Below are positions 13,975 through 28,085 of a stretch of DNA of 37,500 nucleotides, one piece after another. The stretch is from Glandiceps talaboti (taxonomy: Eukaryota; Hemichordata; Enteropneusta; Spengelidae), in the NCBI RefSeq assembly GCF_964340395.1, contig NC_135563.1, positions 3,426,922 to 3,464,421 of the forward strand. Direction: 5' to 3'. The notes under the pieces are model-generated. The model had not been told where the DNA came from. It did no database searches and worked only from the letters and a program-made list of their open reading frames with translations. Both the position numbers and the translations under genes were made by a program. Each line of letters begins with the position of its first letter. Position 1 is the stretch's first letter.

Positions 13975-14345
13975 CATGTATGTATGTATGTATGTATGTA
14001 TGTATGTATGTATGTATGTATGTATGTACGTACGTACGTGTGTGTATGTATGCATGCATGCATGCATGCATGCATGCATGCATGCATGTATGTATGCATG
14101 TATGTATGTATGTATGTATGTATGTATGTATGTATGTATGTATGTATGTATGTATGTATGTATGTATGTATGTATGTGTATGTGTGTGCATGGGTGTGTG
14201 CGTGCATGCGCGTGCGTGCGTGAGTGCATGCATGCATGCATGGATGAATGGATAGATGGATGGATGGATGGATGATGGACAGCAGGACGGACGGATGGAT
14301 GGATGCGTATGTCGATAGGGATGGGTGGGTGGATGGATGAATGGA
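13975..14345. repeat. Compound ATGT/ACGT/ATGC/ATGG microsatellite
   Basis: ATGT tetramers (13975-14027), ACGT (about 14025-14039), ATGC (about 14050-14088), ATGT again (to about 14178), GTGT/GTGC-rich sequence (14178-14225), ATGC, then degenerate ATGG/GATGGATG (14240-14345). This is the same motif family as the array at 7258-7568 in opposite orientation. The overlapping open frames are artefacts. Confidence 0.96.
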
Positions 14346-16940
14346 TGGATGACTTCAAACCTTTTTTTATACATTTCATACAAAATACATTGACAAATAT
14401 GTAAAGAAAGTATAGACGAAGGGTGTTATTGTAAACACAAATAAACAGTGTGCATTTTTGTAAATGATAACACGATCGTCTTATTAACTCTTAAATACTT
14501 TTCAAAAATTCATCACATATCTCACTTTTTCGGCGATGTTCATCGTGTAAGTCTGTCTAAAGGAAGTCGCTTTTATAATCTTTCATTGTAGATGTACTGG
14601 AACATTTGAAAAATTCTTACTAAATCAACTGAGAAACGCAAACTCGGGTAAAGTAGTATTTATTTGGTCGGTTTCATGTTTTTGTTTTTTTTTAAAAACC
14701 CGACAAATATATCTAGCCTAAACAATAGAGAAGATGTAAAACATGTTTCTTTAGACCATTTAAACTGCTTTGTTGAGTATTTGTCAAACTACTTTGTCAA
14801 CATGTCTATAGGTTTACGTACGCCGCCCATCCCTGGAGTAATGAAGACTATAGAACATTCATCATATATACGTTGATTCCGTTCATCATTAGCGGTAGCA
14901 CATCGCACTTCCACACAATTCTTCCTCTTATCTCATCATGGTTTTGCTCTCTCTATATAACTGTTTTTACGAAAAGCGAAGATGTGTTGTCTCTTATCAA
15001 TTCCTGACGCAACACTGCCGGCGAAACTACTGTCAGTCAAGATGAAATCGACTTATATGTATGATGATGCTTGCTTTCAGCGTGAAACTGGCAGTAGATT
15101 CATCCATCAAATAATGACACTTTGACCGCTGAGGGTCTCTCATGGTATGAAAATAAATTGCCCACTTTCAGTATTCATAGGTTACTTTTGTGTAGTGTAC
15201 GCGAGCAAATGTAAGCCCGAAATCGAGACAGATTTGGCATTGGTGTTCTATTCACTGAGACACAATAGAAACTGATCACAAGATAACCATCATAATAGGC
15301 ATTTTGAAATGTACATGCTGCCTTATTTCCAATATCAAATGATACATTTACAAGAATATTGCATGTAATTCAGCCCACTTGGCCAACTATTCATTGTTGG
15401 AAAATTGCTCGGTAACGCCATCAAATCGATAACAATGACAATTTCTTTCAAATCGAACGTCGAATTAACATTTCCTTTCGACTTACTACTCAAATGTAGC
15501 TTATGGAGATGCTTTCATCCATATGGGGTAACTTGTAGACATGCTATTGAAAATAATACACTGAAGGTTCAAAAATACTCGCTGCGTGTTGTAATGGACG
15601 AACTATATAAACGTTTTTACTTGTAATCCTGACGGCCTCCGTTGTCCTATCCAGACTACAATTTGTTTTGATACAAAGACTCCATTATGCATGCTGGTCG
15701 TTTATTTCAATAATTCCACATACTTCAAACATCCCGACGTTTGGTAATTTCTCTCAGAATATTCAACATTAAAAGTTATATTAAAGTGTACGTAGTTTAC
15801 ATAATCTGTGCCCCGTTCTCGCCATATAGAAAAAGGAACCCTCTGTATATGTAAATCCACAGCGGTAGTAACTATAGGGTAAACAAATCAAATTTAAAAA
15901 GCATTTCGACTGGTAGTTCTCTTTTCCAGTGTAATTGCAATTCGTACTTTCAAACTGGTTAATTGTAGAAGATGATGGACATACAATTGTACTTGAAGAA
16001 TATAAAAGCCACCGCACTTTGATATAGTTGTATGTAAACCTCTACCACGTGTGGATGTTTATTTGGATAAATCATTGAATGACAAAATACCAAGTAGGAT
16101 TGGGATGACATTGTGTGCATCGAGAGCTTTGGATTTAGATGAGTTTTCACATTTTGACAAGAAGGACGAGATTGTTATGAGCACAATAAAACAACATATA
16201 CCACGGTGATAATGACCAGGAATGTCAAAAAATGACAACATCAACGTCGTAAACCATGTAGTCCTCTTTACGGCACCGTCCGAAATGTTCCCGCTTCGAT
16301 CCGCAGCAGAAATATGACTCCCCGACTTGCGAGAATGGGCAATATTCAATATGTGATAATGACTCAATCAAGACAATGTCAAAGGTCACGATGTAATTAG
16401 TGCTAGTAGCTTCAGTCATGTGGCTTTGTAAACAATGTAATCATAAACCACTGTTAAATTGGTAAAAGACAATAAATTATTGAAAAAAAACGACATTGTC
16501 GTGACTGCAGAGTAACAACACGGCCATTCTATTGCGTTGACTTTAAGAGTGTAAGACAAACCCTGGCTTTGATTTAGTACGACTAAATACTTCGTAGAAA
16601 CGCAGGTAAGGGATATTGTTTTAAAGCTGGGACATAAAAGCATTTTAATCATTTGAAGTGCGTACCAAGGGATCGAGTTGTATTCCACTTTATGAGAAAG
16701 AAATAACCCAATATTGAAACAAAGAATTATCAATGGAATTACCCATTGACATGTATAAGGTATTTCTAATGCAAAATTATTCTAAGTGGCAATAAACGTT
16801 CAATTTCGAACAAAAATGTATAGGAATTTCTATCAATACTTTGGTGGAAGTTTGATTTAATTTCAATGTTTGTACATTTTTGCACAAAAGTCCTAAAGTA
16901 CGTATATGTAAAGTATAGATTCTTAGAATTTCATGTCTAC
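14346..16940. other. Non-coding region
   Basis: No gene recognised. Frames of up to 105 codons (for example 16059-16367 and 16416-16733 on -) have no domain and biased AT composition. Confidence 0.5.
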
Positions 16941-16945
16941 GAGAA

Positions 16946-16953
16946 TGACGTCA
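16946..16953. promoter_or_regulatory. Perfect CRE palindrome (TGACGTCA)
   Basis: A full cyclic-AMP response element sequence about 3 kb upstream of the Hmx start codon. A second identical one lies at 18471-18478. CREB/ATF binding is inferred from the motif alone. Confidence 0.25.
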
Positions 16954-19640
16954 CCTCTAGGTGTCTTATTCAAAACTTAATGTAGAGTAAAACGTCCCCT
17001 TTTCCCTTTATTTTGCCTGAAGTTGTCACATAAAATTCTACTAATTGTAGCGCTGCTTCGCTAGTCAGATTTGGAAACCGTCTTTGAGACAGCTCATCGC
17101 GACACTTGGCCCGGCCATGCATTCCTTGGGGCATATCTCTTACGACAAATGCGATATTGAGACCTATGTAATGCAATAAGCCACAGAAAGCCCCGTTAAT
17201 AGACCCAATATGAAAGTAAGTAGGCTCCGAACTCTCCTGAAGGAAATTGTTGGTATTAAATTAGAGCCGGTAGCCGAGGCAGCTACTCGGAGACTGACGT
17301 TCTATTGTTGGAGATTAGCCTGTGTTGTCGTCGGCTTTGATGTTCGATGACTCTAATAATCCTGTAATCTCGTGTACTCATGTTTAGAACAACAACAAAT
17401 TAAGGTTATGAGTTTCCGTTGCTACACGTTTACCTATCATCTTAGTTGATACACCGTTAAAGAACCTCTTCCGTCAGGAATACTCATTGGTTTCTCCGGT
17501 TCTCCGCATGACTTGCTGCGATATCTTGTTCGGTGATACCTCTTACAGGATAGCATGAAGTATGCTTGTAATACCAATTAACGTATTTGATGTTGCACAG
17601 ATATCGATTTATAATTCAAACGTGATTTTAGTTTTCTTTGTGGAATGGTTAATTTTAGAGTTTATCTCAGCGTTCGTTGCTTATTTTCTCTTTCTTTTAT
17701 AATTTTTCAGACGGAAAACTTGGTAACATTGAATACATTGTGTACGGTGAATTACGGTGCCATTTAAAATTCCGTCTATAAAGTTATCGTTTCTTGTTAT
17801 TTTTTTGCGAGTTTCTCCTAATTTGTGATAGAATTATTGCGTCTAATTTGAATTCACAATCATACATTCAGGAATTCCATAAATTAACGTATTTGTCCAT
17901 TTCCATTTGCGCAATTTAGTTCATATCTGTTTCAAGTACCTTACTTGTGGGTTTGGTTCATTTATGTGTTTGTATTCCTTCCAATACGATATTTCAACTT
18001 GTAAAAGTTTGTTTGTATGTTTGTTTGTTTGCATTACATTTGACATTTTTCACCCGAAAGCATCACGACCACAGTTTTGTGACAATGAACTTGCCCTGGC
18101 TAGGCAGTTAAATTGTTTCAAATATGTGGTAATTGACTCGACTGCATGCAGGGTATAATCGAACTTCAGATTGACCATACATCTATAATTAATTATTCTA
18201 ATTTCTTTCTGCGTTAAAATTTCTGATTTTCACGTTTGCTCACAGCAAATAACTGGGTATTGAAAGCTAGGGGCGGTTCAAGCAGCCCACGGCGACTGAG
18301 TCCTTGCCACCGGCAATAGGACGAATGCATGGCCAACCACGGTTATATTACTAGTGAATGTCGTTGGAAATGACAACAACATAGTCTTGTAGAGTTACCT
18401 GTAAAATTCAATTGTCTTCTTTCAAAACTAATCTTCCAATTTCTCTTGCTGATAGCAAGCAATTAGATTCTGACGTCATCAAAAGTGAATCCGGAATCAT
18501 CAGTACGTTGAATTTCGCCAAGATGTATAACCTTCACTGTCTGTTTAAACATTAATGAGTGCTTTATGTGTTATGCGTGTGAACACAGGTCTTCTCCATA
18601 CATCATTACAAAAAGCCACTTTTCATTAGAAACTAGCTCATTTATTAAGTGATACCACCACGGCTCTGTTCTATGAAGCAGACGACTAGAGACGACCACT
18701 GAGGTAATCATTTAACTGGCTACCGACAATCACACAAGACAATACAGGTGCCGGTTAGGCTATACCTCGGCTAGTTTCCACCAAGTAGGTCTATTGTTAT
18801 GTTAATGAGTTGCTCCATTAAGTGAGAGGGGTTGGTCTTCACTTTAAAGTTAGCCTTTTGCGTTCTGTTTTCCATAGGTACCTACTCCTGTGATAACTGG
18901 TCCAGCAAAGAAAAGAAAAATAATCAAAGAGATAATACCGTACTATTTACCCAAGGCATTCTGACCCCTCCTAGTTCTGATAATCCACAATTGCATTCTC
19001 GTATTCAACTTGTATTCTTTCAAGGTACACACATTATTATTCTGGTTTAGCAGTGTCTGCACCATTTACACAAACCATGGATTTATCCCTAATACATCCA
19101 TGCACAAACTAGTAGGCTAGAACCGAAAAAAAACACGTGTTACCCATACTGTGTACTTGATCATTAGGACACTTTAAATCTGGCTGAAAAAAATAAAACT
19201 AAAAAAAAAACACGTAAAAGGTGTGTAAATGAGGACTGTTTGATATCACCACACCCACTATTTCCATATTGATAGAAATTTATTTTACCAATCGTCGGTT
19301 CTTACTAGCTTATTTAATATTGAGCGGAATCTGTGGGTCATCTGACAAGCCAATTACTATCAAATTGCGAAGGAGTAGCCAATGGGGTGAAAGAAATAGA
19401 AGGAAGCATTTACAGAACGTCAACAACTGGCACGTTAATTGGTTACTTAATTCGCCCAATAAGACTAAGTTTTCATCACTCGGTGTATTGTAGAAAATTT
19501 AGGAGGTGGGGTCACGTTGGATTCTCCCTTACGCTAATCCCATTACGCTTTGTGTATGACCAATCGCTGAGCCTTGCTTGCTTGTCAGACATTTAACTTA
19601 CATGACACTTTTATTTAGATATTATTATCGCGTTCGTTGA
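16954..19640. other. Upstream intergenic region of Hmx
   Basis: No coding exon recognised. Parts (about 17160-17340 and 18240-18540) have balanced composition. The latter includes GCAATTAG followed by a perfect CRE at 18471-18478. This is a reasonable place for proximal enhancers, but nothing in a single sequence proves one. Confidence 0.4.
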
Positions 19641-19973
19641 GCGGCGCCAGCTCGGCTCTACTCGTCTCGGAGGTATTCACCAACTTGTGTAGTCTTTGCA
19701 TTTAGAAGTACGCGTCAGTCTCGGACAGTCAGTGAATAGCAACGCTCCCGTGTATCCATCCATCCAATCGGGTTACTTCGGGCCAGTAAAAATTGAATCT
19801 CTGAAAGTAGTGGATATCACTTGAAACAACAGCGACGCCGTGTTTACCCTTCTCACCTGGACTATCATATAACACGTTATTGATCAGTTGTACACAGTGA
19901 GCAGTACTTGCGGTTTCTTCAGCTGTCCCTTGACCAATCTTCGAAATAAAGACTGGTTTCTTCGTCGTGAGAT
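19640..19973 (+). promoter_or_regulatory. Hmx: Probable Hmx promoter and 5' UTR
   Basis: GC content and CpG frequency rise from about 19628, directly before the first coding exon. Two Inr-like TCAGT words occur (around 19707-19727), with a CCAAT at about 19765 and no clear TATA box at the right distance. CACTTG (19818-19823) is the reverse complement of CAAGTG, the core reported for HMX/Nkx5 homeodomains. An in-frame stop at 19968-19970, two codons before the ATG, marks where the leader ends. The transcription start is not determined. Confidence 0.4.
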
Positions 19974-20247
19974 ATGCCAATCGACAAAGAGGAGATGAGT
20001 GAACCAAAGTCGAGTAAATTTTCGATCCAAAGCATATTAAGCAGTGATAACAAAAAGATAAAGAATGTGGAAAACATGCCAGATGATAGACCATCGTCAG
20101 TGGAAGAAACTGTACCCACCAAGATAGAACGAAGCGAGCACATTTTTACATCTATGGCTCAACATTTTGGTGCGGATACAGTAACGAGACCGAGTCCGTG
20201 GTACCCCTGGATAGCGGCAAATCCTTATCTTCATTACGCATTTGATC
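19974..20247 (+). CDS. Hmx: Hmx homeobox protein, coding exon 1 (residues 1-91 and first base of codon 92)
   Basis: Encodes the N-terminal regulatory part of an HMX/Nkx5-class transcription factor, a nuclear DNA-binding protein that in other animals patterns sensory organs and parts of the brain. The start ATG at 19974 is supported by an in-frame stop two codons upstream; a second in-frame Met is residue 8. FSIQSIL at residues 16-22 fits the N-terminal eh1-like repressor motif found in HMX proteins (Groucho-type co-repressor contact, by family knowledge). An acidic/serine-rich stretch follows, then an aromatic segment with WYPW at 76-79 and NPYLHY at 83-88. The exon ends at the strong donor GATC|GTAAGT (GT at 20248) in phase 1. 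It joins exon 2 (acceptor at 20784/20785) without changing frame, giving an Arg codon at the junction. Reading on past the donor hits a stop two codons later. Confidence 0.88.
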
Positions 20248-21452
<1,205 letters not shown>

Positions 21453-22690
21453 GTGGAAAAATAAACTTTATTATAAATATATATACATATATCACTAGAC
21501 TAAATTACCACCGGACTGAGTTGAAATTCTGAAAAGTGACAGTGAACTTGAGCCTGAGATGTTGACGTTGACCAATTTTACTTGGGGACAATCATTGAAG
21601 GATGACGTTGGTAAAGAACCATAAGCAGTTGTTTGACATATGCTGTGTATCTCCTTCTTACTCAATGAAATGAAAAGGTCGGTTTTCCCACTCACTATCT
21701 ATTGTGTACTATATAACTGGACAGCAGTTAACAATGTAAATAGTTATGGACAGTTTTTGTAACATTGTGTTGTTGTGACTCTTCTCACCAATTATTATGA
21801 TGGTTAATGTCTTGTCCAAAAATGACAACAGTAGTCAGTTTCAATAAGAAATGTCCTGGAAAATTCACAGATTTGTTTATACTTTCGGTATATCTCGCCG
21901 AAATAACAGCCGTCTATCATTGCTTTGTATTCACACAATTTTGATTTTTTTAGGATGAAAATAAGATTGTAAATTTTGGTTTAGGATATTCAAGAAATGA
22001 GAGTTCTATATGTTGGCACGGCTTATGTCGTTTCTGAACATAGTGTAGTGTATAGAACTCCGGATCCACCGAAGAGTTGCTTCAAATGTTGTTGTTTTTT
22101 ATCAGAGAAATCATCGGTTTATAAGTAGTTTTTCTACATGACAGTGTCTATTTTACCCGCCATTCGTCTTCTGAATCAATCTAAAATGCATATCAAATTT
22201 GAAGAAAATATATGGCGCATATGTTGAACACGTTTTCTTTGTACCGGGGTCGCGTCTATGTCATTACCAACAGATTAGTGCATTTCATATTTTGTATATT
22301 TCAATTTGTCAATGTTCGTTTCTCAAAGTGGATATTTGAATCAAAGGTGTTCTAGAGCTACAAGTCGCGTGTACAACAGTGCACGTATTTCTTTAAAAGC
22401 ATTTTGGTTTTCAGTTCCTAAAACTGTTTATTTGATTGTGTTGTTATGTCCATGTGCGTATGCGTATTTGTCAAATTATGCATGTTGAAAGAAGTTTTTA
22501 CTACAAATTTTGTTTCAGTATAAGGCGTTTTATTTATCTGTACAGTGTTTTCCCCCAACGGCTGTATAAATATGTATGTCACCATGTTTTGTTTATTTCA
22601 ATATACGTGTATGTGAACTGAGAAAGACTATGTCTGAAGCTGAATTGTTTTCTTAACTTCGCATGAAGTCGCAAGTAATAAAAAAAGACA
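21453..22690 (+). other. Hmx: Probable Hmx 3' UTR
   Basis: AT-rich sequence without coding signal between the stop codon and the best poly(A) signal. It contains short AU-rich words typical of unstable regulatory mRNAs. The extent depends on which poly(A) signal is used; an AATAAA at 21460-21465 lies only 8 bases past the stop and is probably not the functional one. Confidence 0.5.
22677..22682 (+). terminator. Hmx: Candidate Hmx poly(A) signal (AATAAA)
   Basis: AATAAA about 1.2 kb after the stop, followed within 20-70 bases by a GT/T-rich stretch (GTGTATTATAG, TTTTGTATTC, TTGTGTTATGTT) that fits a downstream cleavage element. Alternative AATAAA hexamers lie at 22876-22881 and about 23425. 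Confidence 0.4.
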
Positions 22691-25600
22691 CCAAGACGTG
22701 TATTATAGTTTCAATTTTGTATTCACATTGTGTTATGTTCACTGTTTTGCTGTAGTTGCGTAATGAAGAAGGGATGTGAGCGTTTCAATCATTCTAATGG
22801 ACCGTGACGTTAGAATGTTGGACAAAATACATATCCGTGTTGGTGCGGAAATTGCTCCTGTTTAACACAACTGCTAATAAATTTGCAAGAAATACATAGA
22901 ATGAACAGTTTAATATCACTAATTGCTTTTAAAAACTGACCAGGCGATCCGATATGTGCTTGTTGGTAGACTAGAGATATCAATCTGGCCTAAATATGCG
23001 ATCTGATCCATCTGCAATAGAATAAACGAACGAAATGGCGAAGGCGCCTAAAATGTTTGAAGATGAGTCGACCACAATAAAACTGATATTCATCAGTATC
23101 GGAAATCCTATTCATAGAAATCTCCAAACTGCTCGTTATTTTATCATACGAGGAAAACAAAAGACACGTTTTAAAAAAAAAAAGAATTCAATGCGTACGA
23201 TAATGAAAGGATATGTCACTATGGATGCGTTTGAATAGAACCCAGTGAGCCACGGAAAACAAATATTGGAGTGTGATGTCAGAGAGCAGTGTATATCGTG
23301 CCACTATGGAGTATACCCTTTAAGTGTTCTGTAAACATCGCCAATAATACAACCGTACAAATCAAATCGTACTACCAATGTTTGTAATCTGTTTTATCCT
23401 GACATCGTTGACATCGTTGTATACAATAAAAGTGCCACTTCTTTTCCTTTCTCCGCTTTACTGAACTAATGAAAATAAGAACAAATGGAACTTTTTGAAG
23501 TTCAATATTGTGCTATTTTTACACAGTTCACTATACATATATATATATATTGTTAGCGTACCTGCTTGTTGTGTAACTAGGGCTTCCTGTGTGTTTATCT
23601 AAAATGCGAGTTTTATGGCTCAATTTAGTGTAGGCAGATAGCGCAGCCTCGCGGGTTTCAACTGCAGCTACAGGGGAATAGGGGAAAATACTGAATCAGA
23701 TCACATTTGACGTCGATAATCTAAGAAGCCAACGAAATATACAGAGACAGTGTCTCCCACTTCGATCCTTTTTGAATTAAAGATAGGCATTTTTTAGAAT
23801 AAACCTGCTTCGGTGAATATATTCGAAACAAAGGTGTTTGCCGACGATTGAAGAAAAACAGCCATTTCTGCATTTAAGTGTCGGGATGTGTTCATAATAT
23901 TGTAGATGTCGGGTTTGGCATAACAGTAAGTGAAATTAAACATTAGTGCGTAATGCACATAAATTTTTGAAGGTGTCATATCGTTGTCTACTATCAAAGA
24001 TCAGATAGCGAAGAGGAGATGCGCTGACAGCGTAGTGTTGATGTTGTTATCTGCGCAGAGCCTTTCGTCCACCCATTCTCACTGCATCAAATTAACACTG
24101 ACCGTTAATGGCAGGGACGCCGTATGTTTTTCACGAAAAGGCTGTCCGCTTGTCACCCTTTGTGAAATGAACATAGACGAGTGAAATTACTCAAACGAGT
24201 GAAAACCACTCGGAAATGGAAAGAGCCGAGTAACGTCTGAATTAGACCGACCAATTGTCGACTGTTTTCGATTCGCCGTCCTCTCAACCTTTCTCAAGTC
24301 AGATACATTTCACGTTTCAAAAGGATGTATTTCTTTCAACGAATAATTGTTAGGTATATAGCCGATACCGTCACATATGATTCCCAGTCAATTTCAACTG
24401 GGTATCAATTTCACTCGTTCCATTCCAACTGCTTTCTCTTGATTGTAGTCTCTATTACACGCGCATTTGTACTCCGTATCATTTTTCCATGTCCCGAGCT
24501 ATCTCTGAATTCCCATGTACTACTCTTCTGCCTGAGTGTTCAAGATTTTCCCCGGACCGTTTCTCTCATTTCATAGAGCGGCAGTATGAGACTTCCCTCT
24601 GCTCCCAAGGTGATCTATAATTTACAACGTGATTTCATCTTTCAAACATCCCATTTAATCTCGTTAAAGGGGTATAGACAGCTCATCTAATCCGACCAGA
24701 CCATGAATCGACAAGCTGAAATATACATCGAATTATCAGGCGCCAAACTCCCATTCAACACACATAGTATACCTAGAATCCATCCTTATACTAGCTTGGG
24801 AATACACCTTCCCCCAAATCTCACGTACACTGTACGGTCTCCGAGCCAAGGGTTCCGAACTCGTCGATTTTTCTGTGTGATAATTTGCCTTTATCAGGTT
24901 CAATACCTTAACCATCTGACTCAACTTGAAACTCTTGTCTATTCCTCGCCGTATCCTTGGAGAGTAAGCTTTATCTCTCATCCTTTAGTCGCAATCGGAG
25001 CCATGTTATAGATAGCCCTAGTAATTTATATTTATAACATATCTTATACTCTATAAATATTTCATAGAGTCTAATTGTAAGGATTGAAATATTTATTTAT
25101 CCCCCAATAAAGCATAGTCAAATAGAATAGTATGAAATGGAAAGGGGAAGACGGCCACCTTTAAGTCATAACCTCTTAATCTAAAAAACAGCAGCACTTT
25201 ATTAACATTTTCCACTCCAGTTACAACCAGTCGCCCACTGCGAATTACGCTTATTTGTAAACTCGCCGGTGACTTTATTATTCTGCGATATGCTTATTCC
25301 AAAGAGACTTTTATAAAGAGCTCGAGCTTTGAGATGGCAGGTTCTTTATTCTAAACTGTCTGTGACAATAAATATGAAAACCAACGACTCTATATATCAT
25401 ATTCCTGTCTCAATATACATGGTGAATGATGAACACAAAATAAAACGTTTATAGGGTATTTTTCTTGTCCAGCGGCTCAATACATAATAGTCATATAAGA
25501 TAAAAACTTTATTATTACACTACATTTAAAAGATATAATTATTGTTCTGTAATATTCCCTTGAATACAATTGTGCAGAAAGCGAATTGATAAATGGTGGA

Positions 25601-26035
25601 AAGATTTCAAGAAAAGAGATACTACAAGATAGGAGACCACGATTTTGATAGCACATATGTGAAATTCATAATATTGAGGAATTATTTTTCGCGAACGAAC
25701 ACAAGTTGGTCTTTCCTTTTTGACTGCCAGTAACAGTTACTCCGTTTTGTCCCTATTTGATATTGGCGCAAGGGATTCACTTAATAACTTAATGTAAGAC
25801 AAAACAAAGTAAAACAAAACAAAACAATTTTGTGATATGTCGATATACATGACTGTGTAGTGTGGCCGTTTTTGTCCATGCTGATTTGCTGCCCATCGGC
25901 CATCTGAATTGTTTGACTGCCAGTCTTTAACAAATGTGTTTGTATATCTGTTTCCATATGTCTATTCAGCGGTCCATGTATTCATTTCAATGTCGATCTA
26001 TTTATTTTGCCTGTGTCACAGTGAGTCTGTGTGTA
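22691..26035. other. Downstream intergenic region of Hmx
   Basis: No gene recognised; frames of up to 102 codons (24703-25011) carry no domain. It contains a short AT run (23535-23550), an 8-mer direct repeat GACATCGTT at about 23401-23419, a small hairpin ACTCTAT/ATAGAGT (25048-25070) and an AAAAC run (25800-25826). About 25180-25320 has balanced composition and TTTATTA (Hox/Cdx-like) words, possibly regulatory. Confidence 0.45.
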
Positions 26036-26081
26036 TGTATATATATATAGATATGTGTGTGTGGCTGTGTGTGTTTGTTTT

Positions 26082-26128
<47 letters not shown>

Positions 26129-26183
26129 GACTGTCTGTCTGTCTATCTGTCCGTCTGTCTGTCTATCTGTCCGTCCGTCTACC

Positions 26184-26218
<35 letters not shown>

Positions 26219-26298
26219 ATGTATGTATGTATGTATGTATGTATGTATGTATGTATGTATGTATGTATGTATGTCCGTCTGTCTGTCTGTCTGTTTAG
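26036..26298. repeat. Compound CTGT/ATGT microsatellite
   Basis: After a short TA/TG lead-in (26036-26080) come CTGT repeats with single-base variants (CTAT, CCGT) to about 26215, then an uninterrupted ATGT block (about 26216-26272), then CTGT again (26276-26294). The open frames over it are repeat artefacts. Confidence 0.95.
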
Positions 26299-27955
26299 TC
26301 TGTTCATCTACTAACGTTGTACCATGTTTATGTATTTGTTTGCCTTGACTGCACTCTGTCATTTCGCCTTTTGCAACACTTACACCCGACGCTTTTCCCC
26401 ACTCCCAAGTACAGCTTACAAGCCATTTGAGTCGTGCTTAATGAATACCACTTGCCTAATGTACATGTATATCCGTAACTTCTTAATTTGATAAATTTTC
26501 ACTTCATTGTCTAATGTGTAAAAAAGGAAAATAAGGGGAAGCAAAAATAAAACAACTCCCCTTCCCCTCGGGATAAATTATGCCAAGTTTAAGTCAATCA
26601 CTTTTCAGTTTTAGATATTATTCTTACGCGTGTGTATTTATGAATAATGGCACGCTTCTATCTAATTTACATATACCTTACAGAACACGAATGATTTTAA
26701 TCGTTTGACTACGGGATTTAGCATTAGTTCTTTTAACCTATTTTCTAAAATATCAGCCTCATTCCATAACCTGTCAATGCGGAATTCAGGAATCAACAAA
26801 TCTAAAAAAATTCTTTGCTTAAATATGAAATTCGAAATGCGATGGCAAGCCGCAACGTTATCACATTACAAACCCACTTCACCATATTCATATTTTTACT
26901 GTAGAACTTATTAACATAAAAGAGTGTTTGGTTTGGGGAAAGTGTCTATCTCTCTTTTCCCTCACTTTCTACAGGAAACTCCCATATATATTTTGTAGGG
27001 TACATGTGAAAATGACGTAGACTTTTACGAACAATAACAAGAGAGAAATCACGACAGAAAGAAGCTATTCTACGCCAGCTGATGATGAGCAGCTATTAAA
27101 TATAACACTCGTGGGCGACACAGGAGGTCGAAATCATTGATGGGGTCGAGCCCTAAACAGCCACTTGATCGGCTAGGAAACCTTATAATACGTATATTGT
27201 TTCTAACTGTCAGAGGATGATGATCCAACGAATATCTCTTGTTATATTTGATAAATGTGTACAAATATAGGTACTTAAAACATCTAATAACGTCATGCAG
27301 TCAGTTGGCTTCCCTTACAGGAAACAATTAAACGCCAATTCACTTAAAATTGGTGGCTGTGATTAATTAGTCACAACACTTTCTCAACGTTGGCAAATTG
27401 TTCTCTTAATACGACCATTGTTAAAAAAAATGCATGTAATCGGAAGGGTAGTTGCAATTTTTTATTGTTTGGTACTTTCTTTGTTAGAATTGTCTTAAAA
27501 TACACAAAATGTACACCTTCCTCATCTAAAAAGCGAAAATGTATAAGTTTCACATCATTTCTATCTTAAAACATCTATTTCGACTATTTTATTTATTTTG
27601 TACTTTCTGTACAATGAGAGCATGCAGTAGAACCAAATTAATAATATAATGTAAACTACTTCTTTATTCCATTTACATCATTAATCTGTACTATAAATTG
27701 TATAATTCTTAGTGTAAATTACAAAATTTCTCAAAAATAGGCACATATTTCCCGGCAGATAAACCATAACTTGTAAATTTATCTAAACTGATCGCCCGAC
27801 TGATTTTGCACATCATTGTTTTTAAAATCTTACAAATATGTATGATTTATCCATTTAACTTGCTCATTGCACATTGCTATATATGTATTACCTTACTCTG
27901 CCATCAATGGCTAGCATTCACATTCTTATAAGTATATGTGGGAAGGATATAGATG
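26299..27955. other. Non-coding AT-rich region
   Basis: I see no gene, RNA or transposon signal. The frames are at most 69 codons. Confidence 0.5.
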
Positions 27956-27957
27956 TA

Positions 27958-28054
27958 CACAATGTACACACACGCACATACATACACATACACACACATA
28001 CATACATACATACATACATACATACATACATACATACATACATACATACATACA

Positions 28055-28083
<29 letters not shown>
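27958..28083. repeat. (TACA)n tetranucleotide array
   Basis: A mixed CA/CATA lead-in (27958-27997) is followed by about 86 bp of perfect ACAT tetramers to 28083. It is the same motif as in the two large compound arrays but without CpG-containing variant blocks. Confidence 0.95.

Positions 28084-28085
<2 letters not shown>

Noticed and set aside
21460-21465. AATAAA as the Hmx poly(A) signal
   Set aside because: It lies 8 bases after the stop codon and lacks a clear downstream GT-rich element; the site at 22677 fits better.
24703-25011. 102-codon + strand frame
   Set aside because: No domain, and an 81-codon frame is open on the other strand over the same bases.
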